Positions 1-11,934 are shown, counted from the stretch's first letter. The stretch: 64,000 bases of DNA from Tillus elongatus (GCA_964006375.1 OZ023267.1:30733094-30797093), one strand, 5' to 3'. Notes: generated by a model not told the origin, from the letters alone. A program made the numbers and translations.

Positions 1-24
1 GATTCTGGAAGGGACTTTTTTTTT

Positions 25-62
25 GTCTGTCGGTCTGTTGGCCTGTACGTCTGTCTGTCAGT
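25..62. repeat. CTGT-rich low-complexity tract
   Basis: A degenerate CTGT/TCTG run near the left edge, after a T-rich stretch. Such tracts often begin dispersed insect repeats, but the element cannot be named from this edge alone. Confidence 0.5.
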
Positions 63-274
63 AGGTGCAATAACTTTCGAGCAAGTTGATATATCATCTT
101 CAAATTTGGTATAGTTAGTATCCGACAAGGGAACACTCAAAATTGTTTTTGGGTAAGATCGCTCCAGGGGCTAGGGAATAAATTAAGGACAATTTGGTGA
201 AAACTGAAATTTTTTTGTCAAAACTTGAGTATTGTAATGTTTCAGAAGCTTATGTGCACAGCAACACAAAACCC

Positions 275-430
275 AATGATTTTCTAAACAAAATTTTTCT
301 TATTCAATATAATCTCCTCTAAGACTTATACATTTAGCAGAATATTTATAAAGCAATTTTAAACTTTTTAGAACACCTTTTCCTTGGTCTTCGAACCACT
401 CTTTTACCTTCACATACGGCTGCGTTATTG
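275..430 (-). pseudogene. mariner transposase C-terminal remnant
   Basis: Read on the minus strand, the segment gives a broken C-terminus resembling mariner (DD34D) transposases: KFKIALYKYSAKC followed by SLRGDYIE and a stop. The layout matches the family's usual C-terminal W/K-C-I-x-L-x-GDY-V ending. Only this end survives and no catalytic residue is included. The longer mariner remnant at 62020-62480 resembles it. Confidence 0.5.
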
Positions 431-1079
431 TCCGTTAATAGTTTTAAATATACCAGCGTAGTTTGTGTGTCAGAAGCGGTTCACCTAGAAAAAAGTTCTG
501 AGGTACTTTGGAGTTGGTTAAAAAAAGATAACATATTAGAGAAATGCATGTTACGCTGCCACCATTTGTTATCGTCAGGTAAATTAAGGATAACTCAAAA
601 ATTGCTAGTCTGATCTGGATCAAATTTATACGAGAGCACATGAGAAGCATCAGCATTCAAATAAAAATAAAAATAAAAAAGAGTCAAGAAAATGGGTTCA
701 CCTAGAAAAAACTTCTGACACACATAAGAAAAATACAGTCGAATTAAGAACCTCCCCCTGTTTTTGAGGTCGGTTAAAGAAAACAATTACATTAAATGTT
801 TGCAGGGAAATGAATGGTTTGTGAGCACAAGCAGAACACTGGTTAGCTAGGTTACAATTTTTCTCGCCAATTAACTACTTACTATAAAGTGCTCCGTTGA
901 TGTCTCTGTATCCCGGAAAACTGGAGCAAGATCGTTGTCACCTAACTTTTTAACAAGGAGGCCACAAGCGTAAAAGTGATAGATCAAAGATTACTAATGT
1001 ACGTAGAACGAAAACTCAACGAATTCTGAAAAAAATAAATTGTATCCATATAAAATCATATTAGTTCTGGAATGAAATG

Positions 1080-1645
1080 AAGATGATTATGACCGGCGCG
1101 GAATTTTGCAAATATATTTCTCAAAGAACAATTGACAACAGGCAATTTCTTTTGAGCACTTGTTTTTCCGGAAACTTTTTTCTTTCTGAATGACACATCT
1201 TCATCATCACCGGTTTTATTCAGATGAAAACCCTCGTGTTTTCCATGAGGTCCGCACCCAAACTCCACGAGAAATAATCAATGTTTGGGCGGATATTTCT
1301 GGTAATCACGTCATTGGACTAATGTTCCTAACAGACATTTCAACAGGATAACCTTATTTGGAAATATAGCAAGACTTGGTTTACCCTATGCTAATTGCCA
1401 TTGCTGACAACGATGAGAGATACACTGAATAACATTTATTGTTCCAACAAGAAGGGCTCCACTGCATTATGCCGCTACTGCTGGGGGTTCTTGGATAGAC
1501 ACTTTCCCTGTCAAAGGATAGGTCAAAGTTGTAGAATGGCCAGCCCGATCTCCAGACCTGTCTCCTTTAGAATCTTTTGTGGGGGCATTCAAAATCAAAA
1601 GTTTATGCTTCTGAGTGCAATTCGTTGAAAAAGTGACGCCAACGC
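1080..1645 (+). pseudogene. degenerate mariner-family transposase (DD41D-like)
   Basis: Frame-broken translation shows, in order, YSDENPRVFHEVRTQTP, a region like VWADISGNHVIGLMF, VYPMLIAIADNDERYTE, LLFQQEGLHC and a decayed SPDLSPLES-like stretch. The order and motifs match the transposase copies at 13301-14360 and 60077-61410, so this is a diverged member of that lineage. Several stops and frameshifts are visible, and the aspartate expected in the QQDGAP motif has become E. There is no sign of function. Confidence 0.65.
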
Positions 1646-2495
1646 ATTATTGACTCACTTTGTTCCTTCCAATTTCTTTCTAATCTCCCCAAACTTACCT
1701 TTTATTTCCATTTCTCAATTAAATTCACCCCAAATTCAGAACATCTATCTCATCTGACACGACCTTTCAAAAATTATCTACCTATTAAACTTTCCGTTTC
1801 CATGACAATCCGCCTTCTAAATCATTATATTTGTTATTTTAATTGCATTATAACATAATTTTTATAACTAACATCTTATGCCATACAAAGAAATTATTGT
1901 CTGTAATTAACATCTAAACTCTTAAGTCTCTTCTACACCACTTATTTACACCCTACTTACAAATATACAAATACCTTACCTATTTACAGACGTATCATTG
2001 CCTATTTGAGTCCATGTTGTGTTTTCTTGAATTTGCATTTTATTGTTTATAAAATGTACACAATCTCAGTACATAGCACATACTTTGATAAGTGAAGATT
2101 GGCACCTGTGATGAGCACTAAAAAGTACAATTTAATTCCAATTTTGTTTTGATTTTGATATTTTGATGGCTATTAAATTTGCTGTTACCAAATTTTAGCT
2201 GACCATAAATATGTGTATAGGGTTTCAAATTTAGACTGATTTAAAAAAAAAAGTCCGAAAGTCTCATCATCGTTACCTCCGTGTTTGGAAAGTTTTTTGA
2301 CGAAAATGCACGAAGACAGGACAGGTCGTTGTTAAAGCTCATTAAATTTTTACTGTTTTGTTTTAAATACTTTTTTTACTTACTAGGTTAATAACTAGGA
2401 TTTGGCTTCGTTACTTGAAATTTTATACAAGCAGGTTTAATAACTTATTGTTCCTTGTAGTATGTAGTTCGTTAATGGGAACTACCAAGGCTAAC
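1646..2495. other. unassigned AT-rich DNA
   Basis: No coding, RNA or repeat feature was recognised, except that 2099-2145 resembles the outer tail of ribozyme family A (a GATGAGCACTAAAAAGTAC-like string). Confidence 0.4.
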
Positions 2496-2498
2496 TAG

Positions 2499-2835
2499 AC
2501 AGTCTCGGTAGTGCAGTGTTAAGTATGTGTGCCTGTGAACACAAGGGTTCTTAGTGGTTCGACTCCCAGTAGTGCATTTCACTTTTTTAGTACATAATGT
2601 AAAATCAACGCCAACCGAGGCTGTGTCATTGTATTTGAGAACGTTGAATGTCTGCAGTTTCCGCTCCTTGGAGAAGGCGTAAAGTCGTCGGTTCTTGTAT
2701 CGTGCGATGTTGGCTACGTATAAAATTCTTATGCTTCCTACATAAAGGCAGGGGATCCGCAAAATTTACAGGATAGTGGTGATGTTCTTTGGCGTCGGTG
2801 ATTGGCCATAGTCGCGGAAATAGATCGACGTAGAT
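2499..2835 (+). repeat. tRNA-derived SINE, copy 1
   Basis: The tRNA-like head has an A-box-like GGTAGTGCAGTGTTAAG and a decayed B box (GTGGTTCGACTCCC). The shared body follows: the TTTCACTTTTTTAGTAC segment, a C+G-rich block, GATTGGCCATAGTCGCGG and GATCGACGT near the 3' end. It is more diverged than the copies at 10268 and 31652. Confidence 0.75.
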
Positions 2836-3419
2836 ATCAATATACCATCGTTTTTTTTTTGACCATATTGATCATTGTTTGGTTGCACATATTTTCAACT
2901 TGTGCATATGGTTACGTATAAATTATTTAAGTGAAATTTCAAATTAGTTTTTAATACAAATTTACAAACGAACCTAATTCAATTTAACTACCAATTACCG
3001 CACCCATCAAATAACACGCTGCCACAAACAAACAATATTTGAATGTTTTTGTTGGTTTTTGATATATCAAAATTAAAAAGGACTCGTTGACGTGTGTGAT
3101 TTAGCGTTAACGAGATGGAAGGTCAATAAGTTGATGAGTGCATCAAAATGAAAGCGAAAACCTTGTGTATGTGCTCATTTAAATCAAACATATAATACAC
3201 AGAGTTATGACATGTTTTTAATGAAAATGTAATCACTTTTGTGTCAATTATTGTTTCTGGGTGTCCAGTTATGCAAAAAATACTTCAACAAATACAACAC
3301 ACATTAGGTTATATAAAGGATTTGGATTTTTCGACAAAATACAGGGTGATGAACAGCTAAATGAAACAAATTCAATATCTCAATTATTGCGCACATTTAT
3401 AAAAAAGTATGGACGCAGC

Positions 3420-5210
3420 AAGTGCGTTATAGTAGTCAAACAAGAGCAAACCCTTATGGACTCTTGCTAAATAATTTCTACAAGAGCACGTTCCCACCTC
3501 TTGTTTCAGGGAATGGAATTGTTTCTACTGCCCAGGACAAGGCTGCACTTTTTGCTTCATTGTTCGCCGGCGATTCTACTCTCAACCCACCTCCAAATGT
3601 TCAACCACCAAAGTCGCGCATAAAATGACGGGTATCATTTAAAACTACAAAGGTACATAAGCTGCTCTCTTCTCTTAACACCAGGAAAGCCTCAGGCTTT
3701 GACGAGATCCAAGAAATTGTTCTCAAAAAATGCGCACCAGAACTTGCTTCTATCCTGACTCGTCTATTTCAGATATTTTACAATAGAGGCATATTCCCTA
3801 GTAACTGGAAAACTGCTCGAGTACAACCCGTCCTCAAGAAAGAAACAAAAGCGCTTCTTAGCGACTACATGCCTATTTCTCTATTTACAGTCGTCTCTAA
3901 AGTGATGGAAAAGTATATAAACACCAAATTACTAAAATTGCTTGAAAAACGCAGTCTAATCCACGACGGGCAGTATGGATTCCGTCAGCGCAGATCAACT
4001 GCCGACCTCCTTTTCTTTGTCACCTATTCTTAAAACAACGGAACTACACGGTGAATCCCAGATTGTCTATCTAGACATATCCAAAGCATTCGACCAGGCC
4101 TGGCACACAGCGCTACTTAATAAACTTCTGGCCTATGGCCTGCCACCAGCAGCAAACTTCCTCTCCGACCGGAACATTTCTGTTGTTGTGGACGGCCATT
4201 CCCCTAAACTGTATGCAATTAATGCAGGAGTCCCTCAAGCTTCAGCTTTAGCCCCTACTTTGTTTCTACTCCACATCAATGACCTCCCCTCTAGCACATC
4301 CAACCCAGTTCACAGTTGCGCGGACGACAGCACCCTCCACTCAAATATACAATATTCTAAGCCTGTCTCTTCAGCCCAGTTAGATGATCTGTCTCTGTGG
4401 ATCTCCAAAAAATATCAGACTGGAAAAGTAGAAATCTTGTACAGTTCAACTCCACCAGATCTCAGTCTTGCCTTCTACCTTATAAGAGATACACCAGCCC
4501 TACACCCATTACAATGAACGACCAAGTTATTCAAAGTAATGGGTCCTTGTCACTTGTTGGCATTTCTGTGGATCGAAATCTCAATTGGCACCAACATGTC
4601 ACATCAATTGCAAAAGCGGCTGCTGAGAAATTAAGTTTCCTCTTCTGGGCTCGCAAATACTTTTCATCAGCTAATCTCTATACCTTACACACTTTACAAA
4701 TAAGGCCAAACCTCGATTACTGCTTCCACACCTGTCGTGCCTCTGTCGTTTCTACACTCGCTTTTCTGGACTCCATTCAGAAGAAAGCTATAAGTGTCAT
4801 CGGTGACAGTTCCCTCACCCAAAGGCTGCCATCCCTTGCCCACCGACGTGCCGTTGGTGACCTCTCTCTCTCTTTTATAGTTATCTGCACGGGCACTGCT
4901 CAGATGAGCTTTCTCCCATAGTTCCTCCACCTGCTGCCCCCAACAGATTTACCAGAGGAACAGAGCTAATGCACCATTTTACTGTCAAGGTCACCAGATA
5001 TACAACATCTTGTTATGCCCGCTCTTTTGTTGCGCGGGCTTCCAATTTGTGAAATTCCTTGCCAGTACATGTTTTTCCTTCTACTCCAAACCTCCAAAAC
5101 TTCAGGTCCAGAATTAACAACCTGCCTGATTCCTCCTTGTCGACACCCACGGTGCAATAGTGTTTAGGCTGTAAGCCCTCGTGGTGTGTTATTGAAATAA
5201 AAAAAATTGC
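3420..5210 (+). pseudogene. Jockey/CR1-like non-LTR retrotransposon, 5'-truncated and frame-broken
   Basis: Successive frames give the middle and end of a LINE reverse transcriptase. 3650-4030 holds KASGFDEI, then NWKTARVQPVLKK and QYGFRQRRSTADLL. 3975-4517 holds YLDISKAFDQAWHTALLNKL, INAGVPQASALAPTLFLLHI and CADDSTLH (the YADD box with Y changed to C). 4397-4921 holds the thumb and C-terminal region (VGISVDRNLNWHQHV and LDSIQKKA). After the last readable protein segment comes an AATAAAAAAAA tail near 5197-5206. The endonuclease is absent, and at least two frameshifts plus stops make it dead. The RT motifs place it among Jockey/CR1-type LINEs; the exact clade is uncertain. Confidence 0.85.
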
Positions 5211-5214
5211 ATAA

Positions 5215-5605
5215 AAATGTTTTTAATAACAAATATGTATTTTTTAATGAAAGCGGGTATCAAATTTGGTTACCAGTATAACTTATATATTAAAAAGAAT
5301 GTGGGTATCATTATTCATCATAATAACTTTACTGTTTGCAATGTGAAAAATTTCCTGAAAATCAACATAAACTGTTCCTGAAAAAAAAAATGTTCCGATT
5401 TTCCTGGCTAACAAATCTCTTCAAGGTATTTAACCACGTGCCATTATATAATTATTAACGAAATACTTTTGGACGAAATTTCCACAAAAACCTGGATTTG
5501 CGTTCTAGGAGGCCTAGGTCGCGCTTATTTGAAGGAATGCTTTCAAAATTTAGAAGTCGCTCTCCCCGTTTGAGAATTTTTTCTGTGAAATTTCACACAC
5601 AAAAA
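5215..5605 (+). repeat. decayed MITE-2 body followed by a right-end module of the (TA)n-core element
   Basis: 5215-5440 matches the internal part of the ~300-bp MITE (TTTTTAATA, ATCAAATTTGGTTACCAGTATA). 5480-5605 matches the right end of the (TA)n-core family (GGCCTAGGTCGCGC and an AATTTTTTCTGTGAAATTTC hairpin). Neither end carries a clean TIR. Confidence 0.55.
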
Positions 5606-6530
5606 AAAAGAAAATTTGTATCACCAACGACTTATGGGTCACCTGTGGTTGTCAAAATTATTTTAGAAAATGCAACTTATGACACCCTATAATCAGCATA
5701 TTAGATTTTTTCTCGTATCTTATATATGTTGAGGTTTACCGTAGAAATGCGTCACCTTGTATATATGTAAATAGGTAAAACATGAAACTAACTCCGGTTA
5801 TGCCTTTTAGGGGTCCTAGTATGAAACCATAAACACTATTGCTAAAACTACTTTCAAAGAATCAGATGTGTGTGTGTGTTTTTTCCTTTAACGTCGGCCT
5901 ATTTCCGCGACTATGGCCAATCACCGAAGCCAGGGAGCAGTTTCACCTCACTATTGTGGAAATTTTGCCAAACCTATGTCTTTTTGTAACGAGGGCGGGA
6001 CGTGCAGATATTCAACTTGCTCAAATACAATAAAGCATAAGATAAAGGGTCTATTTAAAAGTAATTTTGTGACAATATTTTAGTTAAATAAAGGACAATA
6101 AAACTTAGGGTTAGCTAAAACACGTTTCTTGTGACATCTTCTCTATATAATATCTATTCGTGTCAGATTCTTTGCCAATTTTGACGTTTTAAATCTCAAT
6201 TTTGACGGTTTAACAAGAAAAAATATAAAATTTGCACGAGATTTTCTGGCATTTCTTATTCTTTTTTCCCCAAAAAACATAATCTTGGTCTGTAATATAC
6301 AATATATTTTGTTATTCACACAACACATTTTGGTTTTATGCTTTTCTCTAATCATCAGTGGCACCCATTTTTCTTTTTTTTTAATCTCTATTACTTTTTC
6401 ACTTTTAACTTAGAGACTTAAGTTTTGCTGTATAGTGTGCTTTTTACAATATAAACCGGCGTACTAAATTTGGTTGCCGTAGCTTTATCATTTTCGGGGA
6501 TACATTTTTTTTTAAAGGAAACTACAAATT
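5606..6530 (+). repeat. dispersed long module (module 3), copy 1, interrupted by a SINE fragment
   Basis: The CACCAACGACTTATGGG block, the TTTACCGTAGAAATGCGTCACC block and a later part (GGGTCTATTT, TTTAGTTAAATAAAGGACAAT, CCAATTTTGACGTTTTAAAT) recur in the same order near 32.7, 44.8, 48.7 and 63.1 kb, and inverted near 29.1 and 46.7 kb. No reading frame. The SINE 3' fragment at 5868-6034 sits inside. Confidence 0.65.
5868..6034 (-). repeat. SINE 3' fragment, copy 4
   Basis: Reverse complement of the 3' half of the tRNA-SINE seen at 10268 and 31652. A GTGTGTGT run, then ACGTCGGCCTATTTCCGCG and GGCCAATCACCGA, are the mirror of the SINE tail. The tRNA head is missing. Confidence 0.75.
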
Positions 6531-6654
6531 TACTAGTAAAAACTGCTGCGATTTTCCTGAATAACGAACTTGACGGCCGTGCTAATCGTCGATACTTTCA
6601 CAACTATTCTACGCGGAAGATCACACTGGATGAGAGGAGGACCTAGGCAACACC

Positions 6655-6960
6655 CTGAAGGGGCTAATGTTAAACTATGTTATTCGTCCCTTTTCGATTG
6701 ATGGCAATTTGAATGAAGATAATTATATAGCAATACTCCAAAATAATGTCGTGAGAACTGTGACAATCTTTTATCCTAATGGACCAAACCCGCAAGCTCC
6801 AGCGAATATCATACGGTTCTAGCATGATAGGGCATCGGTACATTACTAAATAAATCTATGGCAGCACCACGACTTGATGTTTCCAAATCGGTGGAAAGGG
6901 AGGCATGGATCGTTGGAATGGCCAGCACAACCACCCGATCTTACGATATTAGTCTTACTT
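6655..6960 (+). pseudogene. Tc1/mariner-superfamily transposase remnant
   Basis: The frame gives GPFSIDGNLNEDNYIAILQ, then HDRASVHY and LEWPAQPPDLTILVL. This is the order of a DDE_3 domain: a G-P-x-x-x-x-G-x-L-N-x-x-x-Y block, the second-Asp HD(N)ASVH box and the PxxSPDLxPxE/D box. The segment has stops, and the third acidic residue is lost. It differs from the DD41D copies elsewhere in the window. Confidence 0.6.
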
Positions 6961-7080
6961 TTATTTAGATAACCGTAACTCGAAGGTGGCTGAATGTAGA
7001 AATAAAGTTTTCACTTGTAGGATGTCATTTTTAATCTTATATTGACGCGTTCTGGGATCTTTTCTACATATATAAAAAAT

Positions 7081-7395
7081 TCTGGACGCAGCAAGTGCGT
7101 TATGGTAGCGAATTTTTATGAAATGCTTCATATTTGAAAAGCTCAATTTGCTATAACCTATAAGGTTGACCAAGAAATGGATTTTTTCGGTTAAACTTTA
7201 AGTTTACTTTTTAATTTTTGTACGTTTTCAAACAATAAAGTTATTTTGATGAAACATGGCACATTGTTTTTATTATATATGTTATACTGGTAATCAAATT
7301 TGATGTCTGCTTTCTGGAAAAAAAAAACACACATATTTGCTATTAAAAATATTTTTATCAAAATTCACTACCATAACGCACTTGCTGCGTCCCGA
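7081..7395. mobile_element. MITE-2, complete copy with ~35-bp TIRs
   Basis: The left TIR starts TCTGGACGCAGCAAGTGCG and runs through TTATGGTAGCGAATTTTT. The right end is its near-perfect inverse, ending CGCACTTGCTGCGTCCCGA. The ~315-bp AT-rich interior has no coding capacity (CTCAATTTGCTATAACC, then TTTTGATGAAACATGGCACA). This copy stands alone, without module 3 attached. Superfamily not determined; no target duplication could be called. Confidence 0.85.
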
Positions 7396-7751
7396 ACCTT
7401 TTACAAATGTATTTGTGTTACGGAATACGTATAATCAGGCTTCTAAAAAATTAAGCATACTACAGTTGATATTTCATATACGGCTTTCAGGATGTTTGCT
7501 CCAATAAGCCGAAATGGCCTTGAACTATACATTTTTGTACAAAAAGTAAAATAGCGAAATTTTCCCATAAACCATAAGCCATACCTGATTCGACATTCAA
7601 CTTGTTGATCATATGAAAAAGTAACTGTTTTTTACACAATATGGTCCGCATAATGAAAAATATGTGCAGCAAAGAAGAAATATAAAAAGTAAATGGAGTG
7701 TACACAAACTAAAAGGTACTACACTATTTATGCTTAAACTGGCAACACTGG

Positions 7752-8040
7752 CTGCATGAGTGGTTACAACTGGACCTCTAAAAAGACTGTAACAGCGGCA
7801 GAAGCAGAAGTCAATGGAAGCCGTGTGTGTTCGGTAAGAGCAAATTTTGGGAAGAAGCTAGTGACTATTAATAACAACAATTGACTAAAAACAATGCGAG
7901 TTGTAAGGAAAAAAATATTATACTACAGAGGTGATAAATGATGATAAATTACAATAGGGTTATATATAATCGTAAATGCTGCCAATGATTAATAATCAGT
8001 GAATTCAGTATTATTGACATTTCTCTGAAACTTAAAAATG
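7752..8040 (+). repeat. triplicated segment, copy 1 (5' part)
   Basis: Begins at GGTTACAACT and contains GACTGTAACAGCGGCAG, CAACAATTGACTAAAAAC and TACAATAGGGTTATAT. The same sequence recurs at 17410 and 18770, each time leading into a (TA)n-core element in the same orientation. Confidence 0.75.
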
Positions 8041-8089
8041 AATTTCATGAGTCAATGACAATAATAGCAGCTGTCATTGACAAACCAAC

Positions 8090-8502
<413 letters not shown>

Positions 8503-8509
8503 AATTGAG

Positions 8510-9270
8510 GTATTGGATTTATTTCGTTTGGTTGCTTTACTGTATAATAAATCTCACACCGAAAACTTGAAAAAGATGGCGCCGATTTCAAAATTCGCAC
8601 CTCAGTTTCTTTAGTAAATGACTGAACAAGTTTGTTATACAAGTGAACCTAAACAGTTTCTTTCGGAGAATCTTGTAATTTTGGAAAGAATAAAACCACT
8701 GTTACTTAATTTACTGCTTCAACGCCTTTCTAGCATACTCCGCGTACCAAAATTTAGGTATCTTAACTTATAGAAATAAAGCAATAAATATTTAATAGAA
8801 AAGGTTGGTTGTACCAGAGAGCAGAGCAGGGCATACATCCAAAAAACTATGGGTTATACACTATCAAACTCCATAAATATCAAAAACAAGCCAAACTTTC
8901 TTTGTGGTAAAAAGGTCATAAATCACAGAAGTACCTAGCAAGTTTTATAGTGCCTTTTCTATAAACATCAAAGTGACGACTTAAAAGCTCAAAAATGGTT
9001 AGTTTTGCGAAACAAATTCTGAAACTGCATTAAGGAACAGGAGGCGTACTTTACAAGTTTTTAGATTCCTGTTTCAACAGTGTTTGTTCATTATTTGGCT
9101 AAAACGTTTGCAGAAAGTCCATTTGCAAAAAGCGTGGGCCACTTGATGTAAAATCTTATCTTTTTCTAAGTATTTTAAGCCTCTCGTACTTTTTCGTTTA
9201 TTAATTGGAACCAACAGTTACATACTTAGCTAACACATTAGATTGCACTATTACTAAACGGCTACAATCG
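8510..9270. other. unassigned AT-rich DNA
   Basis: No convincing coding, RNA or repeat feature between two (TA)n-core elements. Confidence 0.4.
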
Positions 9271-9275
9271 TACAT

Positions 9276-9407
9276 ATTAGTGAATTTTCTTAGAAAAAAT
9301 TCACTAATGAGGAGATCTCGACTTTTGAATTTTGAAAAAATTTCTTCAAATGAGCGCGATCTAGGACCCCTAGAACCCATATCCGGGGTCAGTTTCAATG
9401 TTTATAT

Positions 9408-9481
<74 letters not shown>

Positions 9482-10091
9482 CACACCGATAACTCAAAAA
9501 ATAATGGGCCGATTTTGATAAAATTTGGCATGTACCTTTCCTTTGTAAATGGCTTGGATAAGTTCGTTAGTCAGGAAAATCGGACGAGGTTTTCCGGGAA
9601 AATTTTGAGTTTTCATTCGAAAAAAATTCTTATCTCAAAAACTAATAAGCCGATTATAATAAAATTTGGCATGTACCTTCCTTTTGTAAATAGCTTTGAC
9701 AAGTTTGTTAGTCAGGAAAATCGGACGAGGTTTTCCGGAAAAATTTTGAGTTTTCATTCGAAAAAAATTTTTATCTCAAAGAATAATAAGCCGATTTTAA
9801 TAAAATTTGGCATGTAGCTTCCTTTTGTAAATGGCTTTGCTAAGTTCGTTAATCAGAAAAATCGAACGAGGTTTTCTGAAAAAATTTTGAGTTTTCATTG
9901 GAAAAAAATTTTTATCTTAAAAAATAAAAAATCTATGATAACCAAATTTGGTAGGTTTACGATATAAAAAGTAAACTATACACCAAAATTTAGATTTCTA
10001 TGTTACAAGAAAAAAAAGTTATAAGAACATATTTTGCGCCAGATCATTTCTATGAAAATTCACTACCATAACGCACTTGCTGCGTCCCGAG
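9276..10091 (-). mobile_element. (TA)n-core element, full-length copy with 141-bp internal tandem repeats
   Basis: Inverted relative to most copies. It starts with the terminal hairpin (TTAGTGAATTTT and AAAATTCACTAA arms, 9276-9307), then the GGTCCTAGATCGCGCTC module read in reverse and a (TA)n core at 9411-9478. It ends with a TIR containing the complement of GACGCAGCAAGTGCGTTATGG. Between core and TIR a unit with CCGATTTTGATAAAATTTGG recurs at 141-bp steps (from 9493, 9634 and 9775). Open frames here only translate the repeat. Confidence 0.85.
9411..9478. repeat. (TA)n microsatellite
   Basis: About 68 bp; core of the inverted element at 9276-10091. Confidence 0.95.
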
Positions 10092-10267
10092 ATTTTTAAT
10101 AACTTTCATATGGTTCAAATATAAATGTGATAAGGATCTCTTAACATCTATCTCATAATCGTCATTATAAAAGAGACAGGAGTACACATAGAATAGAGCA
10201 GAATATGATAGAAATTTATTAATATTATTAAGTTATATCAAATAAATTAACTCTTATTTTAAGTGAT

Positions 10268-10628
10268 TTTTCAGAACCTCGGCGGTTCAGGGGTAAAAAC
10301 GTGTGCCTCTGAACTGTACTGGGTTCAATCCCAGGGTGCTCCTTTCACTTTTTCAGTACAAACTGTAAAATTAACATCAACCGAGGTTCTGGCATTGTAT
10401 TTGAGCAAGTTGAATGTCTGCACGTTCCGCCCTTCGGAAGGGGTGTAACGCCGTAGGTCCCGTGTCCATGCGATGTTGGGCACATTAAAGGTCCCTATCC
10501 TCCTTACATAAAGTCAGGGGTTCGGCAAAATTTCCAGGATAGTGAGGTGAAACTGCTCCCTGGGGTCGGTGATTGGCCATAGTCGCGGAAAGAGGCCGAC
10601 GTCAAAGAAACAAAACACACACACACAC
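10268..10628 (+). repeat. tRNA-derived SINE, copy 2 (near full length)
   Basis: The tRNA-like head GAACCTCGGCGGTTCAGGGG contains an A-box-like GGTTCAGGGGT. A B box follows at GGGTTCAATCCC. The body has ATTAACATCAACCGAGG, CCGCCCTTCGG, GATTGGCCATAGTCGCGG and a 3' end CAAAGAAACAAAACACACAC. The length of about 360 bp matches the copy at 31652. Pol III promotion is inferred from the boxes only. Confidence 0.85.
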
Positions 10629-10679
10629 AAGTGATTTTTTGCAATTGTGTTGGCTCTTAGAAGCTTTTTTGGTAATTTT

Positions 10680-10880
10680 AAAGAAAACTTATCCACCTTA
10701 AGAGAAAATTGGAACCCGCGATGAGCACTGATAAGTACACTTGGAGAACCCAAATTTTTTGAAAACCTGACCATCGTTTCAGAATATTCCGTCCTTTGAT
10801 GACGCTAACTTAGTTAGAGAAACGATCGTCAGGTTTCTAACAAAAGTGTTGTGGTGACTTGGGTGTGTACTTATTTATAA
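10680..10880. repeat. ribozyme family A, head-to-head partial copies
   Basis: 10680-10790 is an inverted partial copy (complement of GAAACGATGGTCAGG, then GGTTCTCCAAGTG). 10792-10880 is a direct copy with the core and tail GGTGACTTGGG. The two face each other, as in the family D hairpin at 60556-60653. Confidence 0.65.
10792..10833 (+). ncRNA. hammerhead-like motif, family A, mutated C3
   Basis: TTGATGA (C3 changed to T), then C, GCTAAC with a TTA loop and a degenerate GTTAGA, then GAAA, the palindrome ACGATCGT, C17 and AGG. Stem I is CCT/AGG. The C3 change and the imperfect stem II closure suggest inactivity. Confidence 0.55.
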
Positions 10881-11620
10881 TTTAATTGTTTGAAGCTTAT
10901 TAAGTCTATATAGAGAATATATTTTTGCCCCAGCGCTTTCAGGGATTTCTAAAATCTCCCCTCCACCTTTGTGGTTCCAAATTGTCTGGCCTCTACTTCC
11001 TAATCTTCTCTATATAATCATAGTCATAACTATTTTCCTTTTTATAATACAAATTTTACAGAAAATTGTTTTAATTATAGGCACATTTTAGTGTGTATCA
11101 AAAGTAGAACATACATTTACAGCAACAAAGAAACCGAAACAGAATCTATTTAGTTTTAAATAACATTTAATTATCAAAATTTTAATAGGTGGATAAGCTA
11201 TATACGTTGCCTACATAATGTTAATCTTGATAGTACGTTGATTTACGTAATAAGGTGACTATGAAAACTCATTCATAACGCCTAATAGACCCAAACCAAT
11301 AAAATGTCGTTCAGATATTTTAATTAAAACTGAAATTGGTTGGGAAATTGCATATGGCCGTCAATTCGTGCATGTCGATTTCATGTTTGAGATGACTATG
11401 AAAACGAAATTGCAATTTCTGTCAGAATGCACGGCGGTCGAGGTTAATGCGAAAATGAAATAAACAGAAAAGGCTTAAAGCATATACTAGGTATTTGAGG
11501 TCCTTTCTCAAAATCGAATTATTCTACTAGAAGCAGGCTTTATTTAGCATCTATTTTCAATATAGCTTTACATTGGATACAATCTTAGAAAAAATATGGT
11601 TTGTTTGTACTCTGAAATCT
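10881..11620. other. unassigned AT-rich DNA
   Basis: No convincing coding or repeat feature recognised. Confidence 0.4.
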
Positions 11621-11629
11621 TTTATTCTT

Positions 11630-11705
11630 CTTCTTTAAAGTCGGTCCATTTCCGGGACTATGGCCAATCACCGACGCTTGGCAGCAGTTACGTGGGAATT
11701 TTACC
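11630..11705 (-). repeat. SINE 3' fragment, copy 5
   Basis: The reverse complement resembles the SINE tail: CTTTAAAGTCGGTCCATTTC followed by GGCCAATCACCGACG. About 75 bp only. Confidence 0.65.
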
Positions 11706-11715
11706 TATTTCCTGG

Positions 11716-11905
11716 GTTGTTTAATTCACTTCTCCAAGGTATTTGAGTATTTTGCAGAACTGACCCATGCAGTCAAATAGGAAGTGTTCTGTTGTTTCTG
11801 TTGCTTTAATGCAGAAACTGGAGTTATCACTGTACGCCTTCATAAGGTGATACGCTACTGTGAAAAGTACCGTGATTATTCTCAAGTCGTTCCTATTCAA
11901 TTTAA
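11716..11905 (-). pseudogene. LINE ORF2 C-terminal fragment
   Basis: The minus-strand frame reads NDLRIITVLFTVAYHLMKAY, then ATETTEHFLFDC. It resembles the segment after the RNase H domain in Jockey/I-type LINEs (LRxLTGHxxLxxHL, then a C-x-x-x-x-E-x-x-x-H-x-x-x-x-C element). The first cysteine of that finger is not conserved. Clade assignment is weak. Confidence 0.4.
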
Positions 11906-11934
11906 GAAACGGTTCAGAATTCTCTGTTAAGTAT

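Noticed and set aside
9398..9817. 139-residue frame with repeated KFGMYLPFVN-like units
   Set aside because: It translates the (TA)n core and the 141-bp tandem repeat of a non-coding element.
10268..10340. Functional tRNA gene
   Set aside because: A and B boxes are present, but the sequence does not fold as a full cloverleaf and continues into a SINE body repeated elsewhere.
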